From contig MNCI01014175.1 of the NCBI GenBank assembly GCA_015680685.1, positions 273,210 to 337,209 of the forward strand: a stretch of DNA of 64,000 nt, in the 5' to 3' direction. Positions 11,097-22,460 of the stretch are shown piece after piece. This DNA comes from Gnetum montanum (Eukaryota; Streptophyta; Gnetopsida; Gnetales; Gnetaceae). Each line of letters opens with the position of its first letter. The first letter of the stretch is position 1. Under the pieces are notes generated by a model. That model was not told the DNA's origin, ran no database searches, and saw only the letters and a program-made list of their open reading frames with translations. The position numbers and the translations under genes were made by a program.

Positions 11097-11118
11097 TGAG
11101 CGCCATTGTCGAGGACTT
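11097..11118 (+). other. Primer-binding site of element A (tRNA-Asp type)
   Basis: TGAGCGCCATTGTCGAGGAC follows the LTR end. It matches the tRNA-Asp complement TGGCGCCGTTGCCGGGGA except for transitions. Confidence 0.8.
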
Positions 11119-11640
11119 AGTTGTTTGTGTGCTAACTAGAACATAGAAAATCATTCACATCGTTGGAACAAACCCTTAGGGTTGGTTGAGAAAATAATAA
11201 ACAAGAATACATTGTACATTGAATAGACAAGTATGTCTCCTTCTTCATACAAAAGCATCTCATTGCCTAGGTCTGAAATAGGAAACAGTTAGTGGCATAA
11301 TACACATGACGTTGATCTGCCAGTCCCTCAACAAGTTTGAGTGGTATATAGTCATCCCGATGAGTATATATCAAACTTCACCTTTATCCTCCATCAAGAC
11401 GAACAACTGCGTTGACGAGACTTAGAAGGTAACATAGTGTTACCTCCCGATTGTTCAATCCCAAGCATGCTTCTTCGTGCTCTCACATGAATTGGCATGT
11501 CGCACTTACACACAGAATACGTTGTGCAAGACCATGACTCGAGAGAATATTGTTCCATGGAGTCACAGCATCAAAGGGACTTGCAACAGGAGAGATATCA
11601 TGAGTCTTTAAAGAGTAAGTGGTCCTAGGATGTCCCACAT
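11119..11640 (+). other. Leader of element A
   Basis: Non-coding leader between primer site and gag, parallel to 16170-16760 in B. It includes GTTGGTTGAGAAA and the conserved block AATCCCAAGCATGCTTCTTC. No reading frame can be followed in it. Confidence 0.6.
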
Positions 11641-13610
11641 GTCTTAAGAGAAAATGAGGGTGGTGAACCTACCTCAGGTAATCGCCCACACAACGATGTT
11701 CCTCCCCTTGACTTTGGTCAAGGGCTTATGTATCAGAACCTTCATTCCACTATTCATAACCTACGTTTTAATACCCATAGGCATAAAGGGTCTGAAAAAG
11801 GGAGACCGACACATGATAAAGGTGGACATTCTGATCACAATCACGATCGAGGCCGTGACTGTCAAAGAGAAGGTAGCAAACATCGTCATGGTGATGGTTC
11901 TCTTTCTTCTTCACCTTCATCATCTCCTTCATCCTCTCCTTCAGTATCCAAATGCAATCATAAGGAAAAAGACCATGGGGATAAAGGTAGGCAAAGTGGA
12001 AGTCATAGATGAAATAGCCAGGAAAGGGAACAGGGCACTCTAGTGAGTCATGACATAGAAGAAGGAAGAGTAGGGAACAACGTAGGCATCATAGATACCA
12101 TGGACGAAACGATCATAATGAACCCCTCCTCGCTACTCGAAGTATGTTGTACATAACTAAGGATGTTAGAATTCCAACAAGGCATCAGAAAAATAGTAGG
12201 AGCAAGAGATTAGATATGAACAATATCCCATGATTTGAAGGGGGATACAACGTTGATCCTCAGAATCATTTATAAGCATTCCATGATGCATGTGCCTTAC
12301 AGAACATAGAGAACGAATGACAAAAACTTAAGTTGTTCCCACGGACATTAGTTAAAGAAGCAGAAAGCTGGTACTCGTCTTTAGAACCGGAATCCATTCG
12401 TAAGTGGAGTACTATGTTAGAACTATTTAATGATAAGTACCAAACCTACTCTCGAGTGTCTAACTTACAGAAGCAAATCCAATGATGGAAATAAGGAGGA
12501 CATGAACCCTTGGATGCTGCCATGGGCCGATACTATGCATTGTTACATCATTGTCTTGGCCATGGTTATTCACAAAGGAATCAACTGCACCATCTCGTGG
12601 ATGGGCTTAGGCATGAAACGAGAAAAACCCTTGGGACTTATGCCCAAGGGAGACTTTCCGAGCTTAGGTCCCATTAAATTCAAAGACTATTGGAGCAAGT
12701 TCCTAAAGAAGAAGGCGAGGTACGGAAGGGAGAAAGTGTGGAAAAGTATAACCGAGATCCTTCCCTTTGGAAGAGGGGAGTAAAATTTGGTGAGGATGAA
12801 GAAGAGTCACCACTCGAAGAGATGGTGAATAGGAAAACTTTGCCTATCCAAAAGATGACATCAGAAGTTTCGGCAATAGTAGAACAAATGTGGGATTCCT
12901 TAGACAATAGATTTCAAACTGTTCTTAAAATAGTAGAGGAGTCTAGAGAGCAAGGTAGTGAGAAAAGAAAAAAGAAAAAGGTTGAACATGCACGTAGCAA
13001 GGGTAAGGGCAAAGTTGTCATCATTGAAAAATTTTTGGATTCAGAAATAGACAATGACAGTGGATGTGAGATATGTTAATATGACCATCCTAAAGGATGT
13101 TTCTCTGTAATCTCACATCTACAGGAGTCTGGGGTGTATGCACTTAACCCACGATTAAACAAAAGGCAAACACCCCGAAAGTTACCTTATCCTCAACGTA
13201 ACCCAAGGCAGTTTCACCAACCCTTAACATATTATCCCAGTGGAACTCCACTACAACTGATTGAGCAATATCAACAGTGGCAACACCCACACTCATGGGG
13301 AATGCCACCACCAAGGCAATAGTATCCTTACTGGCAACCTGACCTGTATAGATATTACGTGTAGTAGCCAATCTCCCCACGTGACTTTACTGGTCACGTC
13401 ACTCCTCAACCTCACTACAAAGCCTACGAGTATTATGGGACTCCCTTTTCTAGAGGTGATATCCCACAAGCATATCATCCTTCTCATCTGGCCGCCTCTC
13501 TTTCACCAATAGCTCCACTACCACCTACTTTAGCGATGCAGGGTGAAATCCCTACCCAGCTATAGCAACATAATTCCACAAGGGCTATTAACTCTCAATC
13601 TACTATTGGT
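11641..13610 (+). pseudogene. gag: gag of element A
   Basis: In order: a basic His/Lys/Ser-rich N-terminal region (11728-12012, with a run SSSPSSSPSSSPS); the capsid-like core (about 12,200-12,660) with QKLKLFPRTLVKEAESWYSS and LELFNDKYQTYS; an acidic segment EDEEESPLEEMVNRK; a Lys/Arg-rich stretch (RKKKKVEHARSKGKGK, near 12,970); and a zinc knuckle CEIC-x3-H-x3-C at 13065-13100. A Tyr/Pro/Gln-rich tail (YYPSGTPLQ) leads into protease. Stops include TAA in place of CAA inside the knuckle. The knuckle spacing CX2CX3HX3C is shorter than the usual CX2CX4HX4C. Confidence 0.75.
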
Positions 13611-13619
13611 TTCAACAAC

Positions 13620-14549
13620 CACATGAAGAAAAGACCTTTCTTTAGAACCAACAGTCTAACCAAGCCCTTGCAATTACAAGTAGCTGATTCCTTAGATGCC
13701 TTAGTATCAATCAAAACTTCGAAGCCTCCTTTAGCCCAACCACTGCACTCAACACATACGGTCATGTTAACACATGTCATCATTGATTGGATTAAAGCTG
13801 GTCATCTTCCTAGGAAATTCTCTGATCTTGGGAGTCCTCTGATATACTTACAAATCACTGGAAATGAACTGTGCAAGGATTTTTTGGATTCAGGTTTCGG
13901 TGTCAACTTAATTTCTCAAAAAATGTACAAGGCCTGGAACATGCCTTCATTGAAAAAGAGCAACATTTAGTTAGAGCTAGCTGACCAGTCCATCATTGTC
14001 CCATTGGGACTAGTGGAGGACATTGTTACTACTATTTGTGGGTGGTCGTAGCTAGTTGGTTTCCTAGTGATTCAGGTGAACAATAGTAAGGGGAACTTCC
14101 CAATCATAATGGGAAGAGCATGGCTAAGCATAGTTGACGCACACCTAGGAATCCACAATCTTTCTCTAGAAATATGAAAGGAAAACACATTCAGAAAGAT
14201 CAAGAAGAAGAAAGTTCCATGCATTGCACACAGTAACATAGCATGTAATTGCATGCAGAGGTCATGGGTTGTGCAAATTTTAATATTGCATACATGCAAT
14301 CAGTGTGCACAAGTGATCAACATACAAAGATGCTTGTATGCAGCAGCCACACGATAGGAAGACACCTAGTGGCTAATAGCTTATCAAGAAAGTAGTTCAC
14401 TCATATGCATGAAACCAACTAAGGGTTTGACTTGCACTTACATTGATAGCATAGATGCATTAGAGCAAGTCCACCGCCAACTTCCAAGTCTTAACCTTTA
14501 AAATATCAATTAGGGGAAGTTAGAAATCCTTGAGAAATTTAAGTAGGAG
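13620..14549 (+). pseudogene. pol: Protease of element A, cut by element B
   Basis: Retropepsin-type aspartic protease region. FLDSGFGVNLISQ (about 13,890) is the active-site motif with the catalytic Asp retained. IIMGRAWLSIVDA (about 14,110) is the second conserved block (usually I-I-L-G-R-P-F-L). The N-terminal linker 13623-13970 is open for 115 codons. Several stops follow. The linker towards RT ends at EPL, where B is inserted, and continues at 25156. Confidence 0.8.
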
Positions 14550-14554
14550 CCCCT
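14550..14554. repeat. Target site duplication CCCCT, left of element B
   Basis: CCCCT precedes TGATGAG. The matching CCCCT is at 25156-25160 after B's right LTR, with one extra C between (25155), most simply a homopolymer slip. Confidence 0.88.
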
Positions 14555-14788
14555 TGATGAGCCGTGATATCGCATCCTGCTTCATTTTCTATAGATAAGA
14601 GGTGGCTTTCCTTGTTCAGAGAGTTAGACTTAGACCCTTAGCTAAACTCTTGTAGTTTTACCATTCCAAAGTTAGAATAATTCCTGTGTGCCCATAGTAG
14701 GAGTCACAGAGTGAATGGATCTTTATTCGAGCAATTTGTACCTAAGCACACATTTGTGTATGGCAATAAAGACGAACTTTATGATAAA

Positions 14789-14793
14789 CCTTG
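14789..14793. repeat. Target site duplication CCTTG, left of solo LTR 2
   Basis: CCTTG before TGATGAGTGG; the second copy is at 15617-15621. The undivided right LTR of B has a single CCTTG at this place. Confidence 0.92.
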
Positions 14794-15616
14794 TGATGAG
14801 TGGCGAAGTACCCCTATACTCAACCATACGAATACGAGTGTTACACGTGCGATTTGGTCGAACTTCGTAGACTAAGTGCCTATACGCCTTATGGAACACT
14901 TAAGGTTAATCGTTCGTTGTCTTCCCAGAATTACTTGTATTTGTCATGGTTGTATGGTTAAGTAAGTTTGAGGTATGTGATTTTTATATCTTTTATGTTT
15001 TATCACCTATGCTAAGAGAGGAAAGGGTGAAGAGGCTAAATAACTAGCTTTAACTAACTAAGTTCTAATGCCTAGCATCAGTATCCATTTCCACTTGCCA
15101 TTCACACCCTGAGCCGATGCAACCTTCTGGGATCACCAAACACTATTCGTTATTGGGATTACCAAGCGTAACACACGTGCTCGAAGCGATTGTACTGAAT
15201 GCACTTAACTATGAGAGAAGGGTTGAGAGAGATTAAGTAATTAAAAAAGCATTTAAATGATAAACATAAATAACAATAACTAAAGTCCTATTTAGCTTAA
15301 TCCATGCACTGCAAGGTTTATCCAAGAAGTTCGTCTTTATTTCCGTACACAAACTTGTGCTCAGGTACAATATTTGCTCGAATAAAGATCTGTTCACTTT
15401 GGAGCTCCTATTGCAAGCACATGGAAATTATTCTATCTCTGGAGAGGTAAAATTGCCAGAGTTTTGCTAAGGATCTAGATCTAGATTGAGAAACAAGGAA
15501 GAGCCACCTCTTATTTATAAATTTGGTGGTGCACTACGATATCGCGTACACGATATCACGGGGGATGTGATATTGCGTTGGATGCAATATCGCGTACGCG
15601 ATATCACGTCCCATTA
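14794..15616 (-). repeat. Solo LTR 2 (Athila-like, reverse, inside B's left LTR)
   Basis: 823 bp, TGATGAGTGG to GTCCCATTA. In its own orientation it has a U3 rich in GATATCGC palindromes, a TATA box (TTTATAAATAAGAGG), a polyadenylation-like AAATAAAGACG, and the family U5. The start has drifted from TGATGAG to TAATGGG. This is the innermost level of the nest and must postdate B's insertion. Confidence 0.9.
15587..15604. repeat. 18 bp perfect palindrome in U3 of solo LTR 2
   Basis: ATATCGCGTACGCGATAT equals its own reverse complement. It contains four CpG sites. Related imperfect GATATC pairs lie at 15538-15580 and, in solo LTR 1, at 4705-4770. Confidence 0.85.
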
Positions 15617-16148
15617 CCTTGCAGCATACAGATTAAGCTAAATAGTAATTAATTATTATTGAATGTTTAAATGCTTTCCTAGTTAATTAATCTCTCTCTC
15701 AACCCTTGATTCTCCTAGTTAAGTACACTGAGTACGACCGCTTCGAGCATGTGTGTAGTGCTTGGTAACCCAGTAACGATTAGTGTTTGGTAATCCCAGC
15801 AGCGTTGCACTAGTTTAGGATGTGTGCGGCAAGTGGGAATAGATACTGGTGTAAGGAATAATTAGAACTTAGTTAGTAAATAGTTAATGTAAGTTAGTCA
15901 CTTAGTTCTCTTTACCTTCCCCTATTAGCATAAGACATTAAAAAGATAAAAGTTATAAAAATCATATACCTTAAGCTTACTTAACCATACAACCATGACA
16001 ATACAAGTAAGTTTGGGAAGACAACGATTGATTAACCATGAGTGTTCCATTAAGGTGCATAAGCACTTAGTCCTTGGAGTTCGACTGGATCGCGCGTGAA
16101 ACGCTTGTATTCGTATGGTTGAGTGTACGGGTACCTCGCCACTCATCA

Positions 16149-16170
16149 TTAGCGCCGTTGTTGGGGACTT
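16149..16170 (+). other. Primer-binding site of element B (tRNA-Asp type)
   Basis: TTAGCGCCGTTGTTGGGGAC right after the LTR; 15 of 18 bases match the plant tRNA-Asp complement, and the differences are transitions. Confidence 0.85.
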
Positions 16171-16760
16171 AGTTGTTTGTGTGCTATGTAGAACATAAGA
16201 AATCATTCATATCGTTGGGATGCTAGAACAAACCCTTAGGGTTAATCAAGGAAAGATAAGACAACAATCAATCGCACACCAAACAAGACTAAAATTTCTT
16301 CTTCTTCGCACAAAAGCACTTCACCACTTAGGACTAACACAAGATATAGTCGGTGGCATAACACATGTAACCAAGATCCGCCAGTTTCTCAATAGTTTCG
16401 TGTGGTATATACTCATCACAATCAGTATGTACCCAGCTTTACCTTTATTCTCCATCAAGATGAACAACTGCATTGGAGAAATTTGGAAGGTAACATAGTG
16501 TTACCTCCAGACCAATCAGTCCCCAACATGCTCCTTCATGCTCTCTCATGAATAGGCATGTTATTTTTATATGCAGAATATGTTGCATGCAATCATGACA
16601 AAAAGGACTACCATCCCACAGAAGCGCAACATCAAAGGGACTTGCAACAGGAGAGATATCATACATCCTCGAAGGGTAAATGGTCCCATAATGCTTTGCA
16701 TGTCTTGAGCAAAATTGAGGGTGGTGAACCTGCTTCAACAAGTTCCCCACCAAACGATGT
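16171..16760 (+). other. Leader of element B
   Basis: Untranslated leader homologous to A's 11119-11640. Only scattered short frames; no gene seen. Confidence 0.6.
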
Positions 16761-18780
16761 TCCTCCTCCTAACAATGGTCAGGAGGTAGTGTATTAGAAC
16801 CTACACTCCACGATTCACAACCCTAGTTCTGATACCCACGAACACAAAGTGTTCAAGGAAGGAACACAACCACACGATAAGGGCGGACATTCTGATCGTG
16901 ATCACGATCGTGGCTGAGACCACCGAAGAGAAGGTAGAAAACACCATCATGGCCATGGTTCTCCTTCTTCTTCACCTTCATCATCATATTCATCCTCTCC
17001 TTCAATGTCCAACCGCAGTCATAAGGAAACCAACTATGAGGATAAAGGTAAACAAAGTGAAAAACATCGATGAGACAATCGAGAATAAGGATGAGGGCAC
17101 TCTAAGAAATCAAGGCATGGAAGAAGGGAGAGTAGGAAACTGCGTAGACACCATAGACGCTATGAACGAGATGACCATGAAGAACCCCTACTCACAACTA
17201 GAAGTATGCTAGACATAACAGAGGCCATAAGAGTTCCCACAAGGCACCAAAAGGATAGTAGGATCAAGAGGTTAGACATGAACAACATCCCATGATTTGA
17301 AGGGGGACACAACGTTGATCCTCAAAACCATTTACAAGCATTCCATGATGCATGTGTCTTGTAGAACATAGAAAACGAATGGCAAAAACTGAAGTTGTTC
17401 CCAAGGACACTAGTGAAAGAAGCTGAAAGTTGGTACTGGTCCTTAGAACTGAAATGGATTCGGAGGTGGAGTACAATGTTAGAACTGTTTAATGATAAGT
17501 ACCAAATGTATTCCCGAGTGTCTAACTTGTGAAAGAAAATTCAAGGATGGAAGAAAGAAAATCATGAACCCTTGGATGCTGCCATGGGCCGCTATTACGC
17601 ACTATTACATCGTTGCCCTGGCCATGGTTATTCGTAGTGGGATCAACTACGCCATCTCATAGATGGACTTAGGCATGAAACAAGAAGAACCCTTGAGACA
17701 TATGCCCAAGGAAGGTTGTCGGAGCTTAGGTCTCATCAAATCCATAGATTGCTAGAGCAAGTAGCCAAAGAAGAAGGTGAGCTACGGAAGAGAGAAAGTG
17801 CGGAAGAGTACAATTGAGATCCTTCCCTCCGAAAAAGAGGAGTGAGATTCTGCGAGGAGGAAGAAGAGTCACCACTTGAAGAGATGGTGAATAGAAAAAC
17901 CTTGCCACTCTAAAAGTTAACAACTGAAGTATCAGCAAAGGTAGACCAAATGTGGGACTCCCTAGATAGTAGGCTTGAAACTGTTCTTAAAATTGTAGAG
18001 GAGTCTAAAAAGCGAGGTAGTGACCATGATAAAAAGAAAAAGAGAGAAGTAGATAATGCACGTAACAAGGGTAAGGGTAAAATGGCCATCATTGAAGAGG
18101 TTGTGGATTTAGATATGGACAATGATGGTGGATGTGAGATATGCCAATATGACCATCCTAAGGGATGTTACCCAGTAATCTCACATCTACAACAGTATGG
18201 GGTGTATGCACTCAACCCACAATTTAATAAATGGCAAGCACCCTGACAATTACCTTATCCCCAAGGTAACCAAAGGCAGTTCCACCAACCTTCAAAATAT
18301 TACCCAAGTGGAACTCCACCACAACCCGTTGAGTAACATCAACCATGGCAATACCCACAGTCATAGGGGATGCCACCAGCAAGGCAAAAATACCCCTACC
18401 GGAAACCAGACCCATATGGCTACTCCGTGTAGCATCCGATCTCTCCTCGTGACTCTGTTGGTCACGTTACACCAAAACATCACTACCAAGCTCAGGAGTA
18501 TTTTAGAACTCCTTCTCCTAGGGGAGATAACCCACAAGCATACCATCCTTCAAATCCATCGCAACTCTCACACCAATAGCTCCATTACGACCTGCTCCAA
18601 TAATGCAAGGGGAACTCTCTACTCAACCGCAGCAACGCAATGTCACGAGGGCTATGAATCCTCAACCTGCAGTTGGTTTTGACAACCTTATGAAGAAAAG
18701 ACCTTTCTTCAGAACCAACAGTCCAACCAAGCTCTCACAACCACAAGTGGTTGAACCTATGAACACCTCCTTGTGAAATA
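16761..18780 (+). pseudogene. gag: gag of element B
   Basis: Same order as in A. Ser/His-rich N-terminal part near 16,900-17,080; capsid-like core about 17,280-17,760 (WQKLKLFPRTLVKEAESWYW, ELFNDKYQMYSRVSNL, MGRYYALLHRCPGHGYS). The open frame 17950-18246 (98 codons) holds MWDSLDSRLETVLKIVEESK, a Lys-rich stretch (DKKKKREVDNARNKGKGK) and the zinc knuckle CEICQYDHPKGC at 18133-18168 with all three Cys and the His intact. A Gln/Pro/Tyr-rich tail follows. Stops interrupt the core and tail. Confidence 0.8.
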
Positions 18781-19560
18781 AGGCTTCAGGATCCCCTTCA
18801 AACCAAACACTGAGCTCAATGCATACAGTTATGTTAACACATGTCATTACTGACTAGATTAAGGTGGGTCACCTTCCTAGGAAATTCTTTGATCCTGGAA
18901 GCCCTCTAATCTCTCTCCAAGTCACTGGGAATGAACCATGTAAAGCTCTTCTGGACTCAGGTTCCGGAGTCAACCTAATATCACAAGAGATGTACAAAGT
19001 CTGGAACTTGCCTCCATTAAGGAAGAGTAATATTCGCCTAGAGTTGGCCAACCAGTCCATCATTGTTCCCTTGGGACTAGTGGAGGACATCATTACTATT
19101 GTGTGTGGGTGGTCATATCCAGCTGATTTCCTAGTGATACAAGTGAACAATGGTAAAGGGGACTTCTCAATAATAATGGGAAGAGCATGGCTAAGTACTA
19201 TAGATGCATGCCTAAGAATCTGCGATCTTTCCCTGGAAATATTCAAGAACAACACTTTTGAAAAGATTGAGAAGAAGAAAGTTTCATGCATCACATATAG
19301 TGACACAGGGTGCAATTGCGTGCAGAGATCATGGGTTATGCATAGTTTAGCATTTCCTGCATGCAATTGGTGTGCACAAGATATTAATATACAAAAGTGG
19401 TTATATGCAGCAGCGACACAACAAGAAGACACCCAGTGGCTGATGACTGATCAAGAGAGCAACTCACTAACGTGCATGGGACTAACTGAGGGAATAACTA
19501 GTGCTTACATTGAAAACATAGATACACTTGAGTAAGTTCATTGCCAACTTCCATGCTTTA
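18781..19560 (+). pseudogene. pol: Protease of element B (longest intact frame of the window)
   Basis: 18864-19535 is open for 223 codons. LLDSGSGVNLISQEMYK has the catalytic D-S-G (Asp codon 18954-18956); LGLVEDIITIVCGWSYPADF forms the middle, and IIMGRAWLSTIDA is the second conserved block. It would cleave the Gag-Pol polyprotein. A Cys-containing segment (GCNCVQRSW...NWCAQD) and a linker to RT follow. The start is only the first ATG after an in-frame stop, since the natural protein is part of a polyprotein. The frame is intact, but its flanks carry stops, so I list it as part of a dead pol gene. Confidence 0.82.
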
Positions 19561-20600
19561 ACCTTGAAAACATCAACTAGGGGAAGTTGGAAATTCCTAA
19601 AAAATTTAAACAAGAGCCCCTAGATTTGAATCCATTATCCACTGATCTGAAATATATGACCCTTGAAAATGGAAAATTTGTCATCATCAATGCGAGACTT
19701 CTTCCCAAACAAAAAGAAAGATTGCTGAACGTGATAAACAAGTGGTTAAAAGCCTTTTCCTAGTCATACCCCAAATTAACTGGAATAGATCCTAGGATAT
19801 GCTAGCATAGGATTTACATTGACCCCTCCATGAAACCTCGAAAACAAATGCAGAGGCGATTGAACTCGAAATTGAAGCAAATAGTAAAAGAAGAAATAGA
19901 AAAGCTTCTTAAGCCTGGGTTGATATATTCCATTACTCATAGCGAATGGATTAGTCCTCTGGTGATCATGCCTAAAAAGAGAGGCAAATGGATGGTGTGT
20001 ATAGATTTTAGGTTGCTGAACATGGCAGCATTTAAGGATCACTTTCCATTGCCATTCATTGACCAAGTCTTAGACACCATAGCAGGGCATTGCTATTTTA
20101 GTTTTCTAGATGGCTATAGTGGATACAACCAAATACGGATAGCCTTAGAAGATCAAGCCAAGATAACATTCACCAATCCTTGGGGAATTTTTGCATATAA
20201 ACAAATCCCGTTGGGCTTGTGCAATGCCCCTGCTACATTTCAACACCTAGTTCTAAGAATATTCCAAAAATAGATAGGAAATGGAGTGGAAGTCTTTATG
20301 TATGAATTCTCCACTTATGGAACAAGTTTTGATCAAGTCTTGGACCGATCATAGCAAGTACTGAAAAGATGCGTAGAAACCAACTTAAGGCTCAATTGGT
20401 ACAAAAGCCATTTAATGGTCCAACAAGGTGTAGTACTTGGGCATAAGGTTTCACATTTAGGAATAGAGGTAGACCTAGATAAAGTTAGGGTCATCTAAGA
20501 AATCACTCGTCAACCGAAAACTATCAAAGACATTCGATCATTCCTTGGAAACACTGGCTATTATAGGAGATTCATTGAGAACTTCTCCAAGATTGCCAAA
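19561..20600 (+). pseudogene. pol: Reverse transcriptase of element B
   Basis: The open part 19830-20273 (147 codons) contains EEIEKLLKPGLIYSITHSEW, LVIMPKKRGKWMVCIDFR, the catalytic-Asp block FSFLDGYSGYNQIRI and LGLCNAPATFQH. The YxDD-type site at about 20297-20306 reads F-M-Y-E, so the paired catalytic Asp residues are lost; the same place in A keeps FMDD. The thumb and connection (FLGNTGYYRRFIENFSKIAK) follow near 20,540. The frame is broken after LRIFQK by a stop. Confidence 0.85.
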
Positions 20601-21200
20601 CCATTGGTAGAGCTAACAAAGAAGGACACACCATTCGAATGGACCAGGGAATGTGAATGAGCATTCCAAACTCTAAAATAAAAGCTTGTAGAAACTCCCA
20701 TTCTACAAGCTCTTGATTGGTTTAGACCATTCCATATAATGACTGATGCATCCAATTATGCCTTAGGAGCCATACTTACATAGTTAGATGACCAAAAACG
20801 TCCTTACTACATCCACTATGCAAGTAGGAGTATCACTGGTGCACAACTTAACTACACAACTACAGAAAAAGAATTACTGGCTATAGTGTTTGCACTGGAT
20901 AAGTTTAGGCACTATGTGTTAGGTTACAAAGTGTTCATCCACAGGGATCATAGTGTAATCTGGTTCCTCATGAACAAGCCAACGGTTAGCCCTTGTATTA
21001 TACGATGGCTGGTAATCCTATAGGAGTTTGATCTAACGATGATCAATTGAAAGGGCACCGAGAACGTAGTTGCAAATCATTTATCTTGGTTGCACTGGAA
21101 CAACAAAGAGGATGAATATGTAATTTCTAATCATTTTCCTGATGAAGCCCTCTTTGCCAGTGTAGTGAATAACCAACCCATGGAGACAAATTGGTATAGT
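20601..21200 (+). pseudogene. pol: RNase H of element B
   Basis: RPFHIMTDASNYALGAIL (about 20,725), YTTTEKELLAIVFALDKFRH (about 20,850) and VFIHRDHSVIWFLMNK (about 20,935). Catalytic Asp in TDAS and Glu in EKEL are kept; the usual T-D-H is R-D-H here. ENVVANHLS, the last conserved block (normally N-x-x-A-D-x-L-S), has lost its Asp. Four or more stops interrupt it. Confidence 0.82.
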
Positions 21201-22460
21201 AGCATTCTCACCTATCTCCTTACCCAACAAACACCACAGTAGCTAGACTTTAGGGAGAGTAGCCTATAGAGAGTATCCTATAGGAAGTTTGATGGAGATC
21301 AATGGACAACTTTACAAAGTGTGTTTTGATGGCTTGGTTCGATGGTGCGTGCCTGAGGTGGACCAACTAAGAGTTCTCCAAGATGCTCATGAGGGCCCTT
21401 GTGGAGGTCACTATGCAGGGAGATGAAAGGCTATTAAGATTCTACTTGCAGGATATTACTAGCCAACATTATTTCAAGACACCCATCAATTTGTCCAATA
21501 TTGTGAGCATTGTCAACGTGATGGGAGAATGATTGCTAGAATGGAGGGTCCGCAACAATGGATTCAACCTTTAGAACCCTTCGACATTTGGGGAATAGAC
21601 TTTATGGGGCCCATTACACCAATGTCCAATGGAAAAGCTTACATCATTATTGTCGTAGACTATCTAACAAAATGGGCTGAAGTAGCTACTATTACAGATT
21701 GCACATCATCTACAACTGCACGATTTGTGCAACAACAAATTGTAAATAGGTTTGGTGTGCCATGTGCACTTATCTTAGAATATGGAACACACTTCACAGG
21801 TGCAACTTTCTGGAAGTTAATGCAATGCTTAGGGGTTGAACATTAATTGACTACACCTTATCACCCCGAAGCTAATGGACAAGCTGAGGTCACCAATAGG
21901 GAGATCACTAAAATACTGACAAGGAAAATTAGCAAGTATAGGTGAGATTGAAGCACTAAACTGAATGATGCTCTTTGGGCATATTTCTCCACTTGGAAAC
22001 TCCCTATAGGCTACTCTCCCTATGATTTAGTGTATGGAAAACTTCCTAAGCTTCTGATTCAAACCAAGCTTCGTACACTATCCATGGCTTGTGACCTCCA
22101 TCCTGATCTTGCTCTAGCACAAAAACAAAGGTTGTCAACTTTAAATGTGCTAAACGAAAATAGATTAGCTACCCTATCATGAAATGAGTTGCACAAGGCA
22201 TATAACAAGCACTTTCATGACTTGAAAATTTGAAAGGTTAAGTATCAACCAGGAGATAAGGTTCTCTACTGGAACCCCACACATGTGCCACAACACAAAA
22301 AATTTCAAACACTGTGAGAAGGATCTTACATTATTCATACAACCTTTTGTTCAGGGGCTATGACCATATACAAACTTGAAAGCCCTGATAAGATATTACT
22401 AGTTAATGTGCAATAGACCAAACCCTTCCATCAATATAGAATAGTTCGTGCACATAATAT
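21201..22460 (+). pseudogene. pol: Integrase of element B
   Basis: Zinc-binding remains: CEHCQRDGRMIARMEGP (about 21,500). The open frame 21529-21846 holds DIWGIDFMGPITP (first catalytic Asp) and YLTKWAEVATITDC. At the second catalytic site it reads LILEYGTHF: Glu (codon 21778-21780) where Asp is canonical. YHPEANGQAEVTNREI supplies the third residue, Glu. C-terminal region: ALWAYFSTWKLPIGYSPYDL and the GPY/F-like EGSYIIHTTFCSGAMTIYKL, with stops. Integrase would join the cDNA to chromosomal DNA. Confidence 0.85.

Larger units (their letters stand above)
14555..16148 (+). repeat. Left (5') LTR of element B, interrupted by solo LTR 2
   Basis: Starts TGATGAGCCGTGATATCGC, with TATA-like CTATAGATAAG near 14587 and GGCAATAAAGA near 14762. 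Cut at 14793 by a reverse solo LTR. Resumes at 15622 with GCATACAGATTAAG, exactly as the right LTR does at 24664, and ends CTCATCA at 16142-16148. Confidence 0.9.

Noticed and set aside
14794-15616. A second full element inside B's left LTR
   Set aside because: The insert is 823 bp with LTR-type sequence throughout and CCTTG duplications; no internal region, so a solo LTR.
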